Shown here: piece after piece, positions 1-11,640 of the stretch
How positions within the stretch are numbered: the first letter of the stretch is position 1
Layout: each line of letters opens with the position of its first letter
Origin: Macrocystis pyrifera
Lineage: Eukaryota > Sar > Phaeophyceae > Laminariales > Laminariaceae
Assembly (NCBI GenBank): GCA_031763025.1
Contig: JASSKH010000004.1
Span: forward strand, 3,348,001 to 3,412,000
DNA: 64,000 nucleotides
Direction of reading: 5' to 3'
Notes under the pieces: model-generated
Databases searched by the model: none
The model's input: only the letters and a program-made list of their open reading frames with translations
Told to the model about the DNA's origin: nothing
Made by a program: the position numbers and the translations under genes

Positions 1-170
1 AACATCGGGCAGACGCGTGTTTGCCTTTTACAGAGAGCTCCTAATCATTATGAGTTTTTCACTTGATTCTAGTATGTGAGCGCAAGGCCTCATCCAAAAT
101 CTGGGTTTGATAAAAGTTAAACGTGCGACCCGATGACCAATATCAAAGACAAGGCATATCAAGAGTAATA

Positions 171-275
171 TTACGGAGGACCATAGTAAATAGCACCTAC
201 GGTACACACTAAAACCTATATATTTCCCTATTTTTACTAACAGTATTTGGTCCCATTTACTATGGTCCCCCGTAA
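171..275 (+). mobile_element. TA-flanked MITE, copy 1
   Basis: A 105-bp element with imperfect terminal inverted repeats (TTACGGAGGACCATAGTAAA at the left, mirrored by TTTACTATGGTCCCCCGTAA at the right) and no coding capacity. A TA precedes the left end but the right flank is CA, so one target dinucleotide has probably mutated. The interior (ACCTAYGGTAYACA, then ATATTTCCCTATTTTTACTAAC) matches the copies at 23075, 48516 and 58846 in this orientation and those at 22174, 28626 and 54863 in reverse. The TIR plus TA pattern suggests a Tc1/mariner-type non-autonomous element (inference). Confidence 0.8.
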
Positions 276-1288
276 CAGGGCAAAACGCTACTGGTGCTCC
301 GGCACTATTGGGCTAAGGAGTCCGGTCAGTCCCAGTGACCCATTTCGGTCGGAAAGTTGTACTCCTATCCTATCGTAGCACCCCTCGGCGTTATTGAAGA
401 TGCCTCCTCGCCGACAGTATAATCTAGGTTTCCCCAACTACCTCGATTGCCTCCTCGTGCTGACATATACATTCGCGGAGCAGCCCACACGAACATATAT
501 CCCTCACAGTCACAGGAGACCCGGCGAGCAGTCTATTATAGACACACCTATCCAGGGGCCACGGCGTCCTCCATACTCTCCCAGGAGTGGGAGGCGATAT
601 TTACGCAATTTGCGCGCTGGTCCGTTGGCATAAGCCACGCTGGCTGTTGGTTGACGTGTTTCACGACTGTCGTCAGCGTTGTCTTGGTGTTTCTGCTCGT
701 GGGGTGCTGGTTCTGAAAAATCTAGGAATTTTCGCCTTTGGGGGCACATTTGAAGTTTACCGTTTACGTCGCGGGCACAGCAAAGCAGAAAATCGAGAGT
801 TTTTGCCTCGACCAACAGGCATCAATATGCCTCCATTCGATAACACCTGTAAATTGAAGATGGCCGATGTACGTGTGGGCGTGTGTGTGTCGTTGCCAGC
901 GAAATCCGGCACCCTTGTCATAGATCAGTGTTCCTCATGATTAGGGAACCCCGTGATCTCGCAAACTACAGTACGAGACAGAGAAAGGACGTCCCCTGCC
1001 AAGCGTACGTACTGGGTATACGATGAAATGTGAAAACTTTTATATCCGCAGGCGCCTGTCAAAGTTTTATTGCAGGCGAAAGCTAAAGGCTGTCGTAGGC
1101 GGTGTTAGCAACGGTCTAACGTTGAAGGAGCCGAAAGCAATTGTGACTGCTGGTAACGAGAGGACATTCGCGACTGCAACTGGCATCATCTGGCGACATA
1201 TCTTGAGCGATTGGAGGCCGCCGACCTGTTCTAGTTTGCATCTCCGCCTTGGTCGTTCGCGGACCGAGACGTGTCCTCGTCTCCTCTG
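276..1288. other. no gene recognised
   Basis: Only short overlapping ORFs on both strands lie here (the longest about 117 codons). None has recognisable domains, clear splice sites or a convincing composition, and no repeat was seen. Confidence 0.5.
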
Positions 1289-1912
1289 TCACAGCATTGA
1301 CATCTGAGGTAAGCACCACCTTCGAGACCGCAAGCCGCTACTCTCAGTTCGAAAGAAACACGTCGCTTCTGCCGAACCAACACCCGAAGGTGAGGAGTCT
1401 GTGCTGGTACGGCGGGTTTCTTTGCGCCCTGGAGGGCCCAATTGGAATGTCATCAACGCCTCCATATCCCATACAGGACCCGTGAACACTGGATAGTACA
1501 CCTCTAAACATTTCCAGAACATATTCGTCGCCCCGCACCATCGCGACGGCAATGCCCCAACATAACTTAGTATTGGAGCGTGACGGGTCGACGCTGCGAT
1601 CGTGACCAGGTGATTGCTACAGAACAGCATTCTCCGGTGGGGAGCTCCTGACGCTGGTATGGTGTTCCCACGTTCTAAACTGCCGGGAACGTGTTGCACG
1701 AGAACACGCGAAACCCATCTGGGGGAGGACGTGTCGTCATCAAGGACTGGACAATGCCCACCAGGGGACAGAACGTGGTCATCAGGCGCTGAACCACCAC
1801 CACCAGAGGCTGGAGTGTCATCGTCAGACCTCACCCCCGTTACTTTTCCCGGGGTTAAAACGTGGTGCTTCGCCGAGAGTCGCACCTTCGAAATTGGCTG
1901 GAGCCGCATCAC
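1289..1912 (-). CDS. hypothetical ORF, 207 aa, weak
   Basis: An uninterrupted 207-codon minus-strand reading frame. It is long for chance at this base composition but has no family I recognise. The first third is Gly/Asp/Ser-rich (DDDTPASGGGG) and the rest is mixed, without evident membrane segments. It lies in a stretch where several weak minus-strand frames follow one another up to the Ty3 element. It may therefore be a host exon or an eroded part of an unrecognised mobile element. The start methionine is arbitrary. Confidence 0.22.
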   Translation of the reverse strand: MMRLQPISKVRLSAKHHVLTPGKVTGVRSDDDTPASGGGGSAPDDHVLSPGGHCPVLDDDTSSPRWVSRVLVQHVPGSLERGNTIPASGAPHRRMLFCSNHLVTIAASTRHAPILSYVGALPSRWCGATNMFWKCLEVYYPVFTGPVWDMEALMTFQLGPPGRKETRRTSTDSSPSGVGSAEATCFFRTESSGLRSRRWCLPQMSML

Positions 1913-2089
1913 GTGGCCGTCAATGCGAGATCCAATCAGAACATCGACGACGCCTCTGTCAGCACGCCCACCGTGGAAGCATCAGGGTGAAAGCGTCGCC
2001 CACGTGTGTGAATTTGTTTTGCGTAGATAGAGACCCATTTCTTGTCGCGGACGAGGAGAACTGGGGGATGGCAATCCCTAACAAAGAGC

Positions 2090-2560
2090 CAAAATACCAC
2101 ACAAGAGTGGTATCGCTTGACGCCGCCGGTTCATCGACATATGGGACCTTCGAGTCATCAACGTGTCGGACCATCGCGTCACCAGCGTCAGGATCATCAG
2201 ATCATCACCATCTGGGATCACCGGAGCATCGGCATATGGAACCACCGTAGCACCAGCACCTGCCGGGACCAGGGCATCGGGGTCTGCTATTACCGGAGCA
2301 TCAGTAACTGGGAGCATCGGACAATGCGCATCTGGGACCAATGGAACATTTTCGCCCGGGATCACCGGGGCTCGGATCATCGTGCGGCTAGGATCACCGG
2401 AGCACCGCCGCTTGGGTTTGCCAGGTCATTGTCGTTTAGGATCAGCAGAATCTCATCCTATGGGATAACCGGAGCATCTTCGCTTGGAATTGCCGACGCA
2501 TCTTTGCTTGGGACAGCGCAAGCATCGCTAGCAGGGCTATCACTGCCGGACCGGACCAAA
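2090..2560. repeat. degenerate GGGATCACCGGAGCATC minisatellite
   Basis: Variants of a motif close to GGGATCACCGGAGCATC recur about every 25-40 bp (for example near 2214, 2290, 2358, 2391, 2461 and 2487). Read on the minus strand the unit encodes DAPVIP-like peptides, and that strand keeps several short open frames here (2078-2380, 2442-2702). It is either an old minisatellite or an eroded low-complexity coding exon. Confidence 0.55.
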
Positions 2561-2998
2561 ACCGCCTGCTTCGCCAGAGGTAGCCCAAGCTGCTCGTGAG
2601 CTGGGTCTGACCAACGCCTCCAAACGAACCAATCCCAACACAAAGAACGATTGTCAGCTGAAAGGAGCCCACATGTTCACGACAGCGGATGGATAACCGC
2701 AAGCGAACTCCGCGGCAGGATCCTCGGATCCAATACAGTACGATTAAAAGACACTTGCGTCATGCACGGCCCTAGGTTACACCCGCATATTGACAACGAT
2801 CCTCCTCTTCTTCCTGGACGGAGGGTCATCACCATCGGGACAATGACGAAGACATTAACTGCATAGTCAGCAGTGGAGGCGGAGCCGATCGCTGTAAACA
2901 TATTTGCGACGAGGGGGCTGGTACCTCGCCGTGTCTCTTATAAATTTGCGACTCAAGTTCCAAGCTGAGGGGAACGGACCAAGCACATCAGGCGACCA

Positions 2999-3490
2999 TC
3001 AGTGTTTACACCTACAAGGCTGAACTATGAATAGGAGCGTGACATGCGTTGTATCCTTTACGAGACTAGGTTCTGTCGGGTGTCGAGTGTTCTCCTTGAA
3101 CAGGGCGAGAAGTGGCTTGATTGTACGGTCAACCAGCTGGTGAGACTGCCGGAGCATTATCGCAGCATATTCTGCGGTGTTGTGTCTGTTCGAAATATCG
3201 CGACAGTTCGCAGTCAAGAACCAAGTAGGGAAAAATGTACTCGGGTCGACATCGTAAGTCCGGTTGGGCACTTGAGTGCTAAGTTGTGATGCGGAGACCG
3301 GTCTAGGGTAGTGGTAAGGGTAGTGGTAAGGGACGCAGGTTGTTCTGGCAGCTGGAAAGCAGTGCTTCGCTTCTTCTGATTTAGATCTTCTTATTGATGG
3401 CGAGAGCTGAGGAGGTGCTCTGGTAGAGAAGTGAGAGGTAGGGGGGCGGGACTCGACGCCCAGATATACTCGTCCCACCCCACGCCACAA
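2999..3490 (-). CDS. hypothetical ORF, 163 aa
   Basis: A minus-strand frame of 163 codons ending just below the 3' flank of the Ty3 element. The N-terminal half is Pro/Ser-rich and contains the duplicated PYHYPYHYP, which reflects a GTGGTAAGG tandem copy at about 3309-3330. The C-terminal half (TYDVDPSTFFPTWFLTANC, then an amphipathic stretch with QLVDRTIKPLLALFKE) looks more like ordinary protein. No family was recognised. It could be an eroded exon or extra coding sequence of the neighbouring retroelement; the sequence does not decide. Confidence 0.25.
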   Translation of the reverse strand: MWRGVGRVYLGVESRPPTSHFSTRAPPQLSPSIRRSKSEEAKHCFPAARTTCVPYHYPYHYPRPVSASQLSTQVPNRTYDVDPSTFFPTWFLTANCRDISNRHNTAEYAAIMLRQSHQLVDRTIKPLLALFKENTRHPTEPSLVKDTTHVTLLFIVQPCRCKH

Positions 3491-3559
3491 GCTCTCCTAA
3501 ATTCCTCTTATCTGATGTACGCCTACAGAACTTTCCTATGGCTACCAATCGTTCTTCTG

Positions 3560-3712
3560 CTAATATAAGAACTTCTCACTTGGTAGTCCTATCTGCGTCA
3601 AGGAACATTACTCTCGTCTAACGGGCTATCCGCCCTAGGGAACATTCCTAAGAGAACGTTACTCTCGACTAACGGAATATCCGCTGGGTTAATCCATTCT
3701 TTGGATTATTCT
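3560..3712. repeat. short tandem duplication beside the Ty3 element
   Basis: The segment GGAACATTACTCTCGTCTAA followed by CGGGCTATCCGCC recurs about 50 bp later as GAACGTTACTCTCGACTAA followed by CGGAATATCCGC. It lies in the noncoding 3' flank of the Ty3 element. I could not match it to the 5' flank, so it does not identify an LTR. Confidence 0.5.
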
Positions 3713-3725
3713 CGTATTCGTGATA

Positions 3726-5600
3726 CTACAAGACTGCAGCTCGTCTAGCTATCTCCACTCTGTATCGACGATATTTTGCATTTTCCCCCTTGACTTGGAC
3801 GGGTTCGCCCGCCCAATATTTTACTACGCAATTACCATATTGCTTCAATTCCTCCTCGTGCTCCCACGTGGGTCGTTCCAGTCCAACCCAGTACGTATAA
3901 TATTGCACTGCTATTTTACCACCTAGCCCTCTCGTCAGTCGATGTTTTGTTAACTTGCGGGGCGTTACGCGGTGGGTATCTAGTTCAGCAGTCACATCGT
4001 CCGTTGTTAGATGGAACGGGGGTGAAATTTCCGAGTATTTATTCAGCACGTAATTGCTCATGGACCATGGTAAAAATCTCGGTGGGGTCGCCCCTTCGTG
4101 AGGACTATAACATTTCTTGCACCGGTGTACTGACACTCTCGCATTTATCCCCCGGCCTGGCTCGTCCTTCCGAATTTCTAACAGTACTAGTTTGGGTCCA
4201 ACCTCCCTGCCATCATTCATCTTCCCTGGCCCCACACATAACACCTTATAAGGCCCCGTCCAACAGTGTGCCAGTTTACTTATTAGTGCAAACGATTTTC
4301 TGGCTGAGCTGCCCTCAGCTGGTTTGTGCACGTGTTTTCCACCACCCGTTATAGTGCTGTGATCATCGTAAACCCACGCCCAATCTCCGACTTCAAATTT
4401 TGTTTGATTGTTCATTGCTGCATCAATTTTCTCATTGTTGGCTTCGTGCTTCGCTTTTATTAACCGGTCTTCCTCTCGGATTAATCTATACGCTCGCACT
4501 TGCCTGTCTCTCATCAACTCCAGATAATCCAGCTGATCTCTTTTAGCGCTCTGGTGTCCTTTCACGCCACTACCTTCTAATATAGTCATCGGCAACCTCG
4601 GGTACCGACCTATGTGTACTTCATTAGGTGCCAATCCTGTTCCTCTGCTCACGTTATTATTGTGTGCTGCTATTGCGTGCAATAACGTCTCGTCCCAATT
4701 ATTTTGATCATCGGCTATCAGATAAGACAGCATCTGACACAAAGTATGGTTGAGCCTTTCTACCATTCCGTTCGTCTGGGGGTGATAGGAACTCGTACAC
4801 TTTTTGATTGAGCCTAGCATTTTGAATACCGCCCTGCACACTACTGACACAAATTCCGCACCACGATCTGACAAAAAAGTATGCGGGCATCCCCACCTTG
4901 GAATGTAATCGTGAACCAACCTGGCCGCACAACCTTCCGTGTTCTTTTCTCCCTTTGAAATGGCGTACGCCTCGGCGTGTCTGCTAAATAAATCTACTAC
5001 CAGAAAGACGTACTCGTTTCCCTTCGCCGTTACCGGTAGGGGTCCTAGTAGATCAAACGATACCATCTGTCCTGATATCAGAGGCCAACGTACAGTTTGT
5101 CTGGTGCTCTTCCTGGCTTGGCATGTGTAGCATCTTCTTATCCACCACTTTACGCTCTCTGCCATTCCGATCCACCAATAAAATCGCTGTAGTAACCCAA
5201 GCGTCACCTTCTCTCCCAAGTGTACTGCCTCCTTGTGTGCACAGTCCATCACCCACGGTCTAAGCAGCGGCGGTACATAGGTCCTCACCGGCTCATCTCC
5301 CAGCAGCCTCTCATACTGTCCTGGGTTTCGGTTAGGGCGATCATCAGGGGCACGCGACGGGCGTCGGACCAGTAACTTTTCAGAGGTCGGAAGCTCCATC
5401 AATTCCCCTTGCGATACTAACCGTTTCAACTCTACTACGTCTATCCCCGGATCTAACCCTTCCTCGGTTATATCATTGCTTGGCGTTTGATTTTCTATGC
5501 ACGTCATTGCTGTCTTAGCAGTATCATCCTTTTGTTGGGCAACCGCCCAGTCTTTCGCGGTTTTCTGACACAACTTTTCGCCGAAAGCGCACGCTGCTTC
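3726..5600 (-). mobile_element. Ty3 element: integrase plus chromodomain-like tail
   Basis: The integrase has the zinc-binding HHCC pattern (DCAHKEAVHLG, then CYTCQARK), the DDE core (VSFDLLGPLP, FLSDRGAEFVS, and a glutamate in NGMVERLNHTLCQML) and a C-terminal region with FEVGDWAWVY. The last ~110 residues contain TPRKLTKHRLTRG and YYTYWVGLERPTWEHEEEL, which match a chromodomain (aromatic YWVG plus TWE). Family knowledge: chromoviruses use this domain to target integration to marked chromatin. Confidence 0.9.
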
Positions 5601-6029
5601 GCTTGTCTAGTTCCTCATCTGCAAGTTCCGATGGTTCTGCTGCATTATTTTCCTGTCCTATGCCTGCTGCTGCACCATCGTTGCTACCTCCCGTGTCTAT
5701 GTCTATTACTGCCACATCCTGTTTCGAACCTGGGCCCAACAATTCCCTCCCCTCCTTGGTCATCGGACATGCATGTAACACTAAACCGGGTTCTAGCTGA
5801 CCGCTGAATACCTTACTCTCGTCAGGTCCACTTAACGGGCTGTCATCACGTATAACATACTCTCGCGGACTTCCATTTTGTCTCAACTGGTACGATTCTC
5901 GTTTTCTGCCTGGCTGCATCAACTGCCAGGATAGCTGAGCTTGCTCATCCGTTGTTCGCGGCGCTATTTTGTGCTCAATCTCTGTCTCATTATCTCCCAC
6001 CTCAAAACTGTTGTCGGTACGACACTCCA

Positions 6030-6190
6030 GCCCACCCAAGCTGATGCCCCTCCCTCCAGTTGTTTGACACTACAGCCCACCCAAGCTGATGCCCCTTTCT
6101 CCTTCGGTTTGACACTCCAGCCCACCCAGGCTGATGCCCCTTTCTCCTTTGGTTTGACACTCCAGCCCACCCAGGCGGATGCTCCTCCTT
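6030..6190. repeat. ~51-bp tandem repeats inside the Ty3 coding region
   Basis: About three and a half copies of a unit containing GTTTGACACTCCAGCCCACC followed by CAAGCTGATGCCCCTTTCTCC. On the minus strand they give repeated GGLECQT / GISLGGLECQ peptides between the RT-RH region and the integrase region. Confidence 0.85.
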
Positions 6191-6229
6191 CCCAAACTCG
6201 GCTGTATTCCACTGGCACCTATAAAGTAA

Positions 6230-7794
6230 ACGTCCACATCCGTAGGGTCAGTCAGACGTAAGTTATCACAGGTTTCTTCCTCTGTTGCAGGCAATGGCAA
6301 TCGGGACATAAGGTCTGCGTTTCCATTCATTTTTCCCGGTCTATATACCAGTTTATAGCTGTACGCGCTTAGAAAATCAAACCATCTCTGTACGCGGTTA
6401 ACTTTCGTGGCCAAGCTCTCGAGGTTTTTAAGCGGCTGATGATCGCTGATCACAATGAATGGTATACCGTAGAACAATTGCCGATTTTTCTTGACTGCCC
6501 ACACGATAGCTGCACATTCAAGCTCGGTGGTGCTCCAGTTTTTCTCGTTTGGGAGCGTCGATCTGCTCAAAAAACTAATCGGGCGAGTCGTACCGTCGCT
6601 CTGGTCTTGCTCTATCACTGCACCTAACCCGTCCGCAGACGCGTCTGTAATCAACTGAAACGGCCGGTCACCGGAAATTGCTGCTGCAAAATCGGGAAAC
6701 GCCAGTACCTTGGGACTCGCTAGTTGCGATAAAAGGTCCTGCACTATTTGCGTATGTTCCTGGGTGAATTCAAACTTTACCCCCTTCTTCAGCAATGAGT
6801 TCAGTGTCTTTGTGACCGCGGCCATTTTAGGTAGAAGCTTCCTGTAATACCCTACCCCTCCCATGAGTGAGCGCAGCTGGCTAACATTTGTGGGCATCGG
6901 CATCTTCAATAATGCTTCTACTTTTCCAGGATCCGGTGCTATCCCCTCAGCCGTTACTCTGTGGCCCAAAAATGTCACTACCTTTACCCCTAGGTGTTCT
7001 TTCTTTGGTGCTAGTTTCAAATTGAAGATGGTGAGTCGTTCAAAGAAATTCCGTAGATCTTTGACATGCTCTTCTCCGTTTTTCGAGAAACAGACTATAT
7101 CGTCAATAAATAACCGCACTCGCTCCAACCCCTCGCATACGCGCAGCATGATTGACTGGAACCATCCTGGGCTCGATGCTAGGCCCATTGGCATGACCGT
7201 CCATTCCCAATTTCCTGATTGCGTACACACTGCTGTCAAGGGAATAGAGTCTTCATGTATTGAACACTGGAAAAATCCGCTCACCAAATCCATCGTACTA
7301 AAAACATGAGCTCCTCCTAAGTCAGCTAACAAATCGTCAACCGTTGGCAACGGCAAGACTGGTATGACAGACTGCACGTTTACCCTCTTGTAGTTACATG
7401 TGATCCTGATTCTGCCGTCCGATTTCGCGATCACCACCAAGAGGCTCGACCAATTGGAATATGATCTGCGCAATATTCCTGCCAACACCAATTTATCTAT
7501 CTCTGTTTGGACTTTTGCTGCCAGTACTGGAGAGTGACGGTATGGTCTCTGTTTGACTGGTCTCGCATCGCTTTTCAGCATAATGCGGAACGGGTCTACT
7601 GTGACATGTCTTAGATCAGTGCTGTGGTGCGAAAAGCGATATTCGTAACTACACAGCAATTCTGCCAGAGCGTCAATATCTGCTACTTTCCACAACTCTT
7701 TTTCGAAATCGAAACTTATTTCGTGTAAATGTGGTGGTACCCTTTGCCACAATTTTTCAAAAGCTGCACGCTGATCGTCATCTAAACTATCCAA
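6230..7794 (-). mobile_element. pol: Ty3 element: reverse transcriptase and RNase H region
   Basis: RT motifs in order: RIRITCNYKRVN, LPLPTVDDLLADLGGAHVFS, the MDLVSGFFQ palm motif, VMPMGLASSPGWFQ, and the catalytic box FIDDIVCFS (family consensus YVDDILVFS). These are followed by the LGHRVT and LRSLMGGVGYYRK thumb/connection motifs and the RNase H start LITDASADGLGAVIEQ with later ISDHQPLKNL. These are hallmarks of a Ty3/gypsy RT-RH. Part of a fossil element. Confidence 0.92.
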
Positions 7795-8199
7795 AACTTC
7801 TTGCGGGATTTCGCGAGGTTTTTTTTTTCGTTTCTGCAGCTTCTACTGCATTAATCTCTCCAGACAGGGTGGGTAGTAGCTGTGCTTTTGTTAGATCACT
7901 CTTGACTAAAGGTGCACCCCCTACTCCCAATTTCATGTCTGGCATCATTACGTGTGGTTGATGTCCCGTATATCGTGGCGGGATTTCAGAGGTACCGGTC
8001 TCTACTATAGCTTCCCGGGGCAACCAGCCTATGTTAAATCGTATATAATACATACCTTCGGACGCCGCCGTACCGTCTGTATTAGTGATATCGACTTTAA
8101 CCCATGCCATCCCGTTCGGAAGTGTACATCGTTTTCCCGAAAAACGTGCAACCACCACCCCCTTGGTGCTAGTTTCTACTAATCCTACTGTGCTGTTGA

Positions 8200-9000
8200 C
8201 CCATTCAGAATACCTTTTGTGTGTTTTCAACGGTCCCACTCTCCCGTACTGTAAACGTCACCCTTGTTTCTTTGTCGTTTATGTCAACGTATTTTCTGGT
8301 TGGAAATTCCGCCCAACCATCCCGTCCTAAAAGTACTGCATGAGTCATCGCCTCATCTGGTACAACGTGTGCATATACCACCAAGCGAACTGTCTGTGCT
8401 CTCCCATTCTCTGAGGATATCCCCTTTTCTCCTCCCATCTGAATGTTCAAACGTACTCTGCTGTTTGTGGTTAAAGGTATACCGTGAAATCCTCCCCATT
8501 TTCTTTCTGGTATTTCTGTTAACCCATTTCTAGAAGCTGCCCCACATCTCAACATATGTTGCCATACCTTGCGTTGGATGAAAGAAGATGGGCTCCCAGT
8601 GTCCAGCAGTACGGTGCAGTTTTGCGTACGCGTAGCTTTGGATCCTCCAAAAATCTGAGCTCGTGTTGTATGACGTCTTTTGTCCAACGTCACCTCTCCT
8701 CCCACGGCACGCGTAAATTCTGGCAGGTAGTCTGCTCGTTCCCCACTCTCGATCTCCTCCAGGCGCAGTGGGAAAACGTTGGGTAGCGTTTCACTAGTCA
8801 GGTTTTGCTTGGGTTCGAGTGCATATACCTGGTATGCTGTCTGGCATTCCTGGCTTGCTCGAAAATTCTCCCCCCTGAACGCTGCTACTTCTATCAATGC
8901 TCGGTGTATTTGAGGTCATGCTGGATACATCAACATTTCGTTCCGGTCGCTTTGCCGACTGTCGCTCAAATATGGTTGGCATTATATCTACTTCCGTACT
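8200..9000 (-). mobile_element. Ty3 element: retropepsin (protease) region
   Basis: An aspartic protease-like segment with the catalytic motif LLDTGSPSSFI near 8600, followed by the usual glycine-bearing beta-rich region (AVLLGRDGWAEF near 8330). In the family this enzyme acts as a dimer and matures the Gag-Pol polyprotein. It lies between the gag region and RT as expected for Ty3/gypsy. Confidence 0.8.
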
Positions 9001-9044
9001 ATTTTTCGCTCGCAACACTCCTCTCTGTGTTTCCACTTACCACG

Positions 9045-9228
9045 TTACCAGTCCATGAGTTTTTCTCTTCTACTGGCGGGGAAAACTCGCGGGCTTTGCT
9101 GGGTAGACAAGGCGTCGCTCCCCTATGCTCTACATTACCAGTCCATGAGCTTTTCTCTTTTACTGGCGGGGAAAACTCGCGGGCTTTGCTGGGTAGACAA
9201 GGCGTCGCTCCCCTATTCTCACCTCCCC
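9045..9228. repeat. ~90-bp tandem duplication in the Ty3 gag-protease spacer
   Basis: Two nearly identical copies that begin TTACCAGTCCATGAG and run through ACTGGCGGGGAAAACTCGCG and GTAGACAAGGCGTCGCTCCC. Near identity between copies implies a recent duplication relative to the rest of the element. Confidence 0.85.
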
Positions 9229-9789
9229 GGGCTCTAAAACTGTTATCGGTGGGGGGTATCTCTCTCTTCAACTGTACATTTGAAGCAGGCGTGCCCTTCG
9301 CCCTGTTGACAGCAGACATTGACTCATATTTGGTATGACTCTGAACCAACACACTCAACGAATTAACGTTGCTTCGAACTGGCGTTTTTCTCGGTAGCTT
9401 ACACCGTATCCTTACGCCGTCCGGACGGCCAAGCCCGCCCGCTAGCCCACTACTAACAGTGAGGGACCTTGTGCAGAGCGGTGGTACTAGGGTGGAAGCG
9501 CACGATCGGACGTCGGGGTAATTACTTCCGCTCTCTCCAGAAAGACAACAACCAACTACGCCTCCACTCTTACCGTTAATAGGTAGATTGTATCCTACCC
9601 CTTGACTTGGATTCGCGTTGTGCACTGCGGCTCCCGTCGTAACCTTCCTTGCATTCGATGATGCTGAGAGGGCCTCCCCTCTTTCTCCGGACTCCCTCCT
9701 CCCGGACGCTCCTTGATCTGTGTGTAGAAAAGAAACAAGAAACGGGGGCCGCGATGCTACCGGCAAGTCGACCTCCTCCTTACCGTTGC

Positions 9790-10583
9790 AGCTTCAGATT
9801 TCTCCTCTTTCGCGGGCCTCTCTGCGGTTTGCGTGCCATTGACACAACCGCTGTTGCCACCTTCGCCAACGCCTCCTTACCTCTTCCGGTGTACCTTCTC
9901 CTATTTCAGGGTTTATAATTTGGGATCGATTTATATATGCAGCAGGACAGTCTCTTGCAAAGTGTGTATCTTCCGCACAATTTAAACATCTCGGACCAAA
10001 GGCTCGGCGTGCAGCATCTTTGGCTTCCCTCGAATCATATCTGATATAGAATGCAACTTTTTCCGAAGCCCCCTCGGCTCTGTAATACCGTATAAACCTT
10101 CTCAAATTCCATATTCTCATCCAGATAATCAGCCCCTCTCTGATGTCGTCCTCCTCTTTGGGCCGTTCCTGGTCCTTGCCAGGGCTCATGCCTTCCTTTT
10201 TGGGCAGTTTTGCACTCCTTCCATTCGGGGAGAGTGAGGGTTGCATTGCCAGTTAGGTGGCGTGCAAGTCTCTCCGCCTTAGGCTCATTCTTGACCATCA
10301 GCGTCGTGTCAGCTGCTACAGCAGCAGTGTGGGCCCCCCCCACGTCCGGTGCTTGGCCCTTGCCAGCACTATCGGATACCTCGTCCGGTGCTTGGCCTTT
10401 GCCAGCACTATCGGACACCACTTCGGGGCCCTTCGCTTTGCTAACCCTGGCGGAGCGCCTAGGCGTGGCCACGGGCTTGAGTCCTGAGTCTTCTTTCCTC
10501 CCTCCAGATTTCGTGTGGGGTTGGTACGACGACATACTTGTACGTGTTTTCTTACTTCTCCGGTCGAACGCTAGCTCTGCCAA
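9790..10583 (-). mobile_element. gag: Ty3 element: gag region with CCHC zinc knuckle
   Basis: The upstream part of the Ty3 fossil. A retroviral-type zinc knuckle (CLNCAEDTHFARDC, spacing C-x2-C-x4-H-x4-C) is visible near 9980-10020. It would bind the element's RNA in the nucleocapsid. The N-terminal part is Lys/Ser-rich and carries a 13-residue peptide duplication. Part of a fossil element, described as such. Confidence 0.8.
10336..10425. repeat. 39-bp tandem duplication in the Ty3 gag region
   Basis: Two in-phase copies of CGTCCGGTGCTTGGCC...GCCAGCACTATCGGA, encoding DSAGKGQAPDE twice on the minus strand. Confidence 0.85.
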
Positions 10584-10599
10584 GTCCTAAAGCCGGACG

Positions 10600-11220
10600 A
10601 CGCCACTGAAAGGATAACAGTTATTGAAACTGTCACACTCTTAGACTGGAAGGGTAGCTTCCAGAGTTTAGATGATAGTTCCAACAGGCAGAGACGCAGT
10701 GGTCCAGGTCAAGGAGAAAGAAGAAGAAGAAGAAGTTTTCGTGTATTAAACTCAGCGCGATGAGAGGCAAGAAGTGGACTGAACAGGAAGGGGCAACCAC
10801 AGATGGTCCTTCCTGTCGGTAGTTCTACCTAACTGCTTCAAGGTATTCATCTACAAGAGTCATTACCTTGCTCATACTCTGATCTATATTACTCATCTCT
10901 GTATCTGTTACCGGCCAATGATCGACAACCTGACTACCGACATCCTCTCTAGACTGTCACTCTCTCGGGAAACACTCTCTGCTATTGGTTACGTACTCGA
11001 CTAGTCTCCAAGTAATCTGTCCTACTGCTACTAGTACTATTTTCTACAGCAACAGTCTTTGCTATCACAGAATAGTCAGTCCAACAGCAGTCTTACTCAT
11101 AGTACTCACTCATACGTACGTCGGTTAGTTCTCTTATCACAGCAGGCCAGAGTCAGTCTCCATGTCAGGTACATCCTGGCATGGCTCAGCGACCATAGGT
11201 AGGGGTCCAGATTTATATAT
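10600..11220. other. 5' flank of the Ty3 element, no gene
   Basis: Noncoding, with a short GAAGAA run near 10720-10736. This would be where the 5' LTR/leader is expected, but I could not match it to the other flank. Confidence 0.4.
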
Positions 11221-11221
11221 C

Positions 11222-11250
11222 GATTTTTCGCGCGAAGCGCGAAAAAAATA
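11222..11250. other. perfect hairpin TTTTTCGCGC...GCGCGAAAAA
   Basis: The stem TTTTTCGCGC is mirrored by GCGCGAAAAA around a short GAA spacer. It marks the left edge of the first long direct repeat. A terminator or recombination role cannot be told from sequence. Confidence 0.6.
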
Positions 11251-11640
11251 TAAAGGCGTTTTTCTCGGGAGTGTTCAGCGCAGAACACTTATTAGCCTCA
11301 AGAAAAAATAAGAAACAAGAATGCCGGCCCAGGTTGGATTTCTTATTATTGAAAATGTATTCCACAGATAATAACAGTACAAAGGATCTCGAATTTTCTT
11401 ATTGTCGTATAATATCTCTTTTTTACTCCTCGTGTATATAATGTGTAAAAATACCTATCTGTACATTACAAGTACTCTGTTTCCCTTGTGTTCATCATGG
11501 TGTCATGACAGAAGAGCAGAAAAACTTTCACAGCGATATAAGTCGATTTCAAGTAATGGTAGGTAGCTCTTCGAGATAAGGTCCGATTGACAAGCGGTTT
11601 TTTACGTTTCAATCTTTGGCACTATTCGGATGAAGTGGTT
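11248..11640 (+). repeat. diverged direct repeat, left copy
   Basis: Shares co-linear blocks with 12072-12420, for example TCAAGTAAT...CTCGAGATAA (11549-11579 here) and CGTTTTTCT...GAACACTT. The copies are clearly old, with many differences. It could be a tandem duplication or the eroded ends of an unrecognised element. Confidence 0.6.

Larger units (their letters stand above)
3726..10583 (-). mobile_element. Ty3/gypsy (chromovirus-like) retroelement fossil
   Basis: A minus-strand LTR-retrotransposon body with gag, protease, reverse transcriptase, RNase H, integrase and a chromodomain-like C-terminus in the canonical Ty3/gypsy order. The order places RT/RH before integrase, which separates it from copia. 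The coding region is broken, with about three to four breaks, but most domains are full length, which suggests moderate age. No convincing LTR pair was found by eye in the flanks (about 3.3-3.7 kb and 10.6-11.2 kb). The LTRs may be lost, diverged or further out. Three separate in-coding tandem duplications are listed as their own entries. Confidence 0.9.

Noticed and set aside
3290-3726. Putative 3' LTR of the Ty3 element
   Set aside because: No matching copy was found near 10.6-11.2 kb by eye, so no LTR is called.
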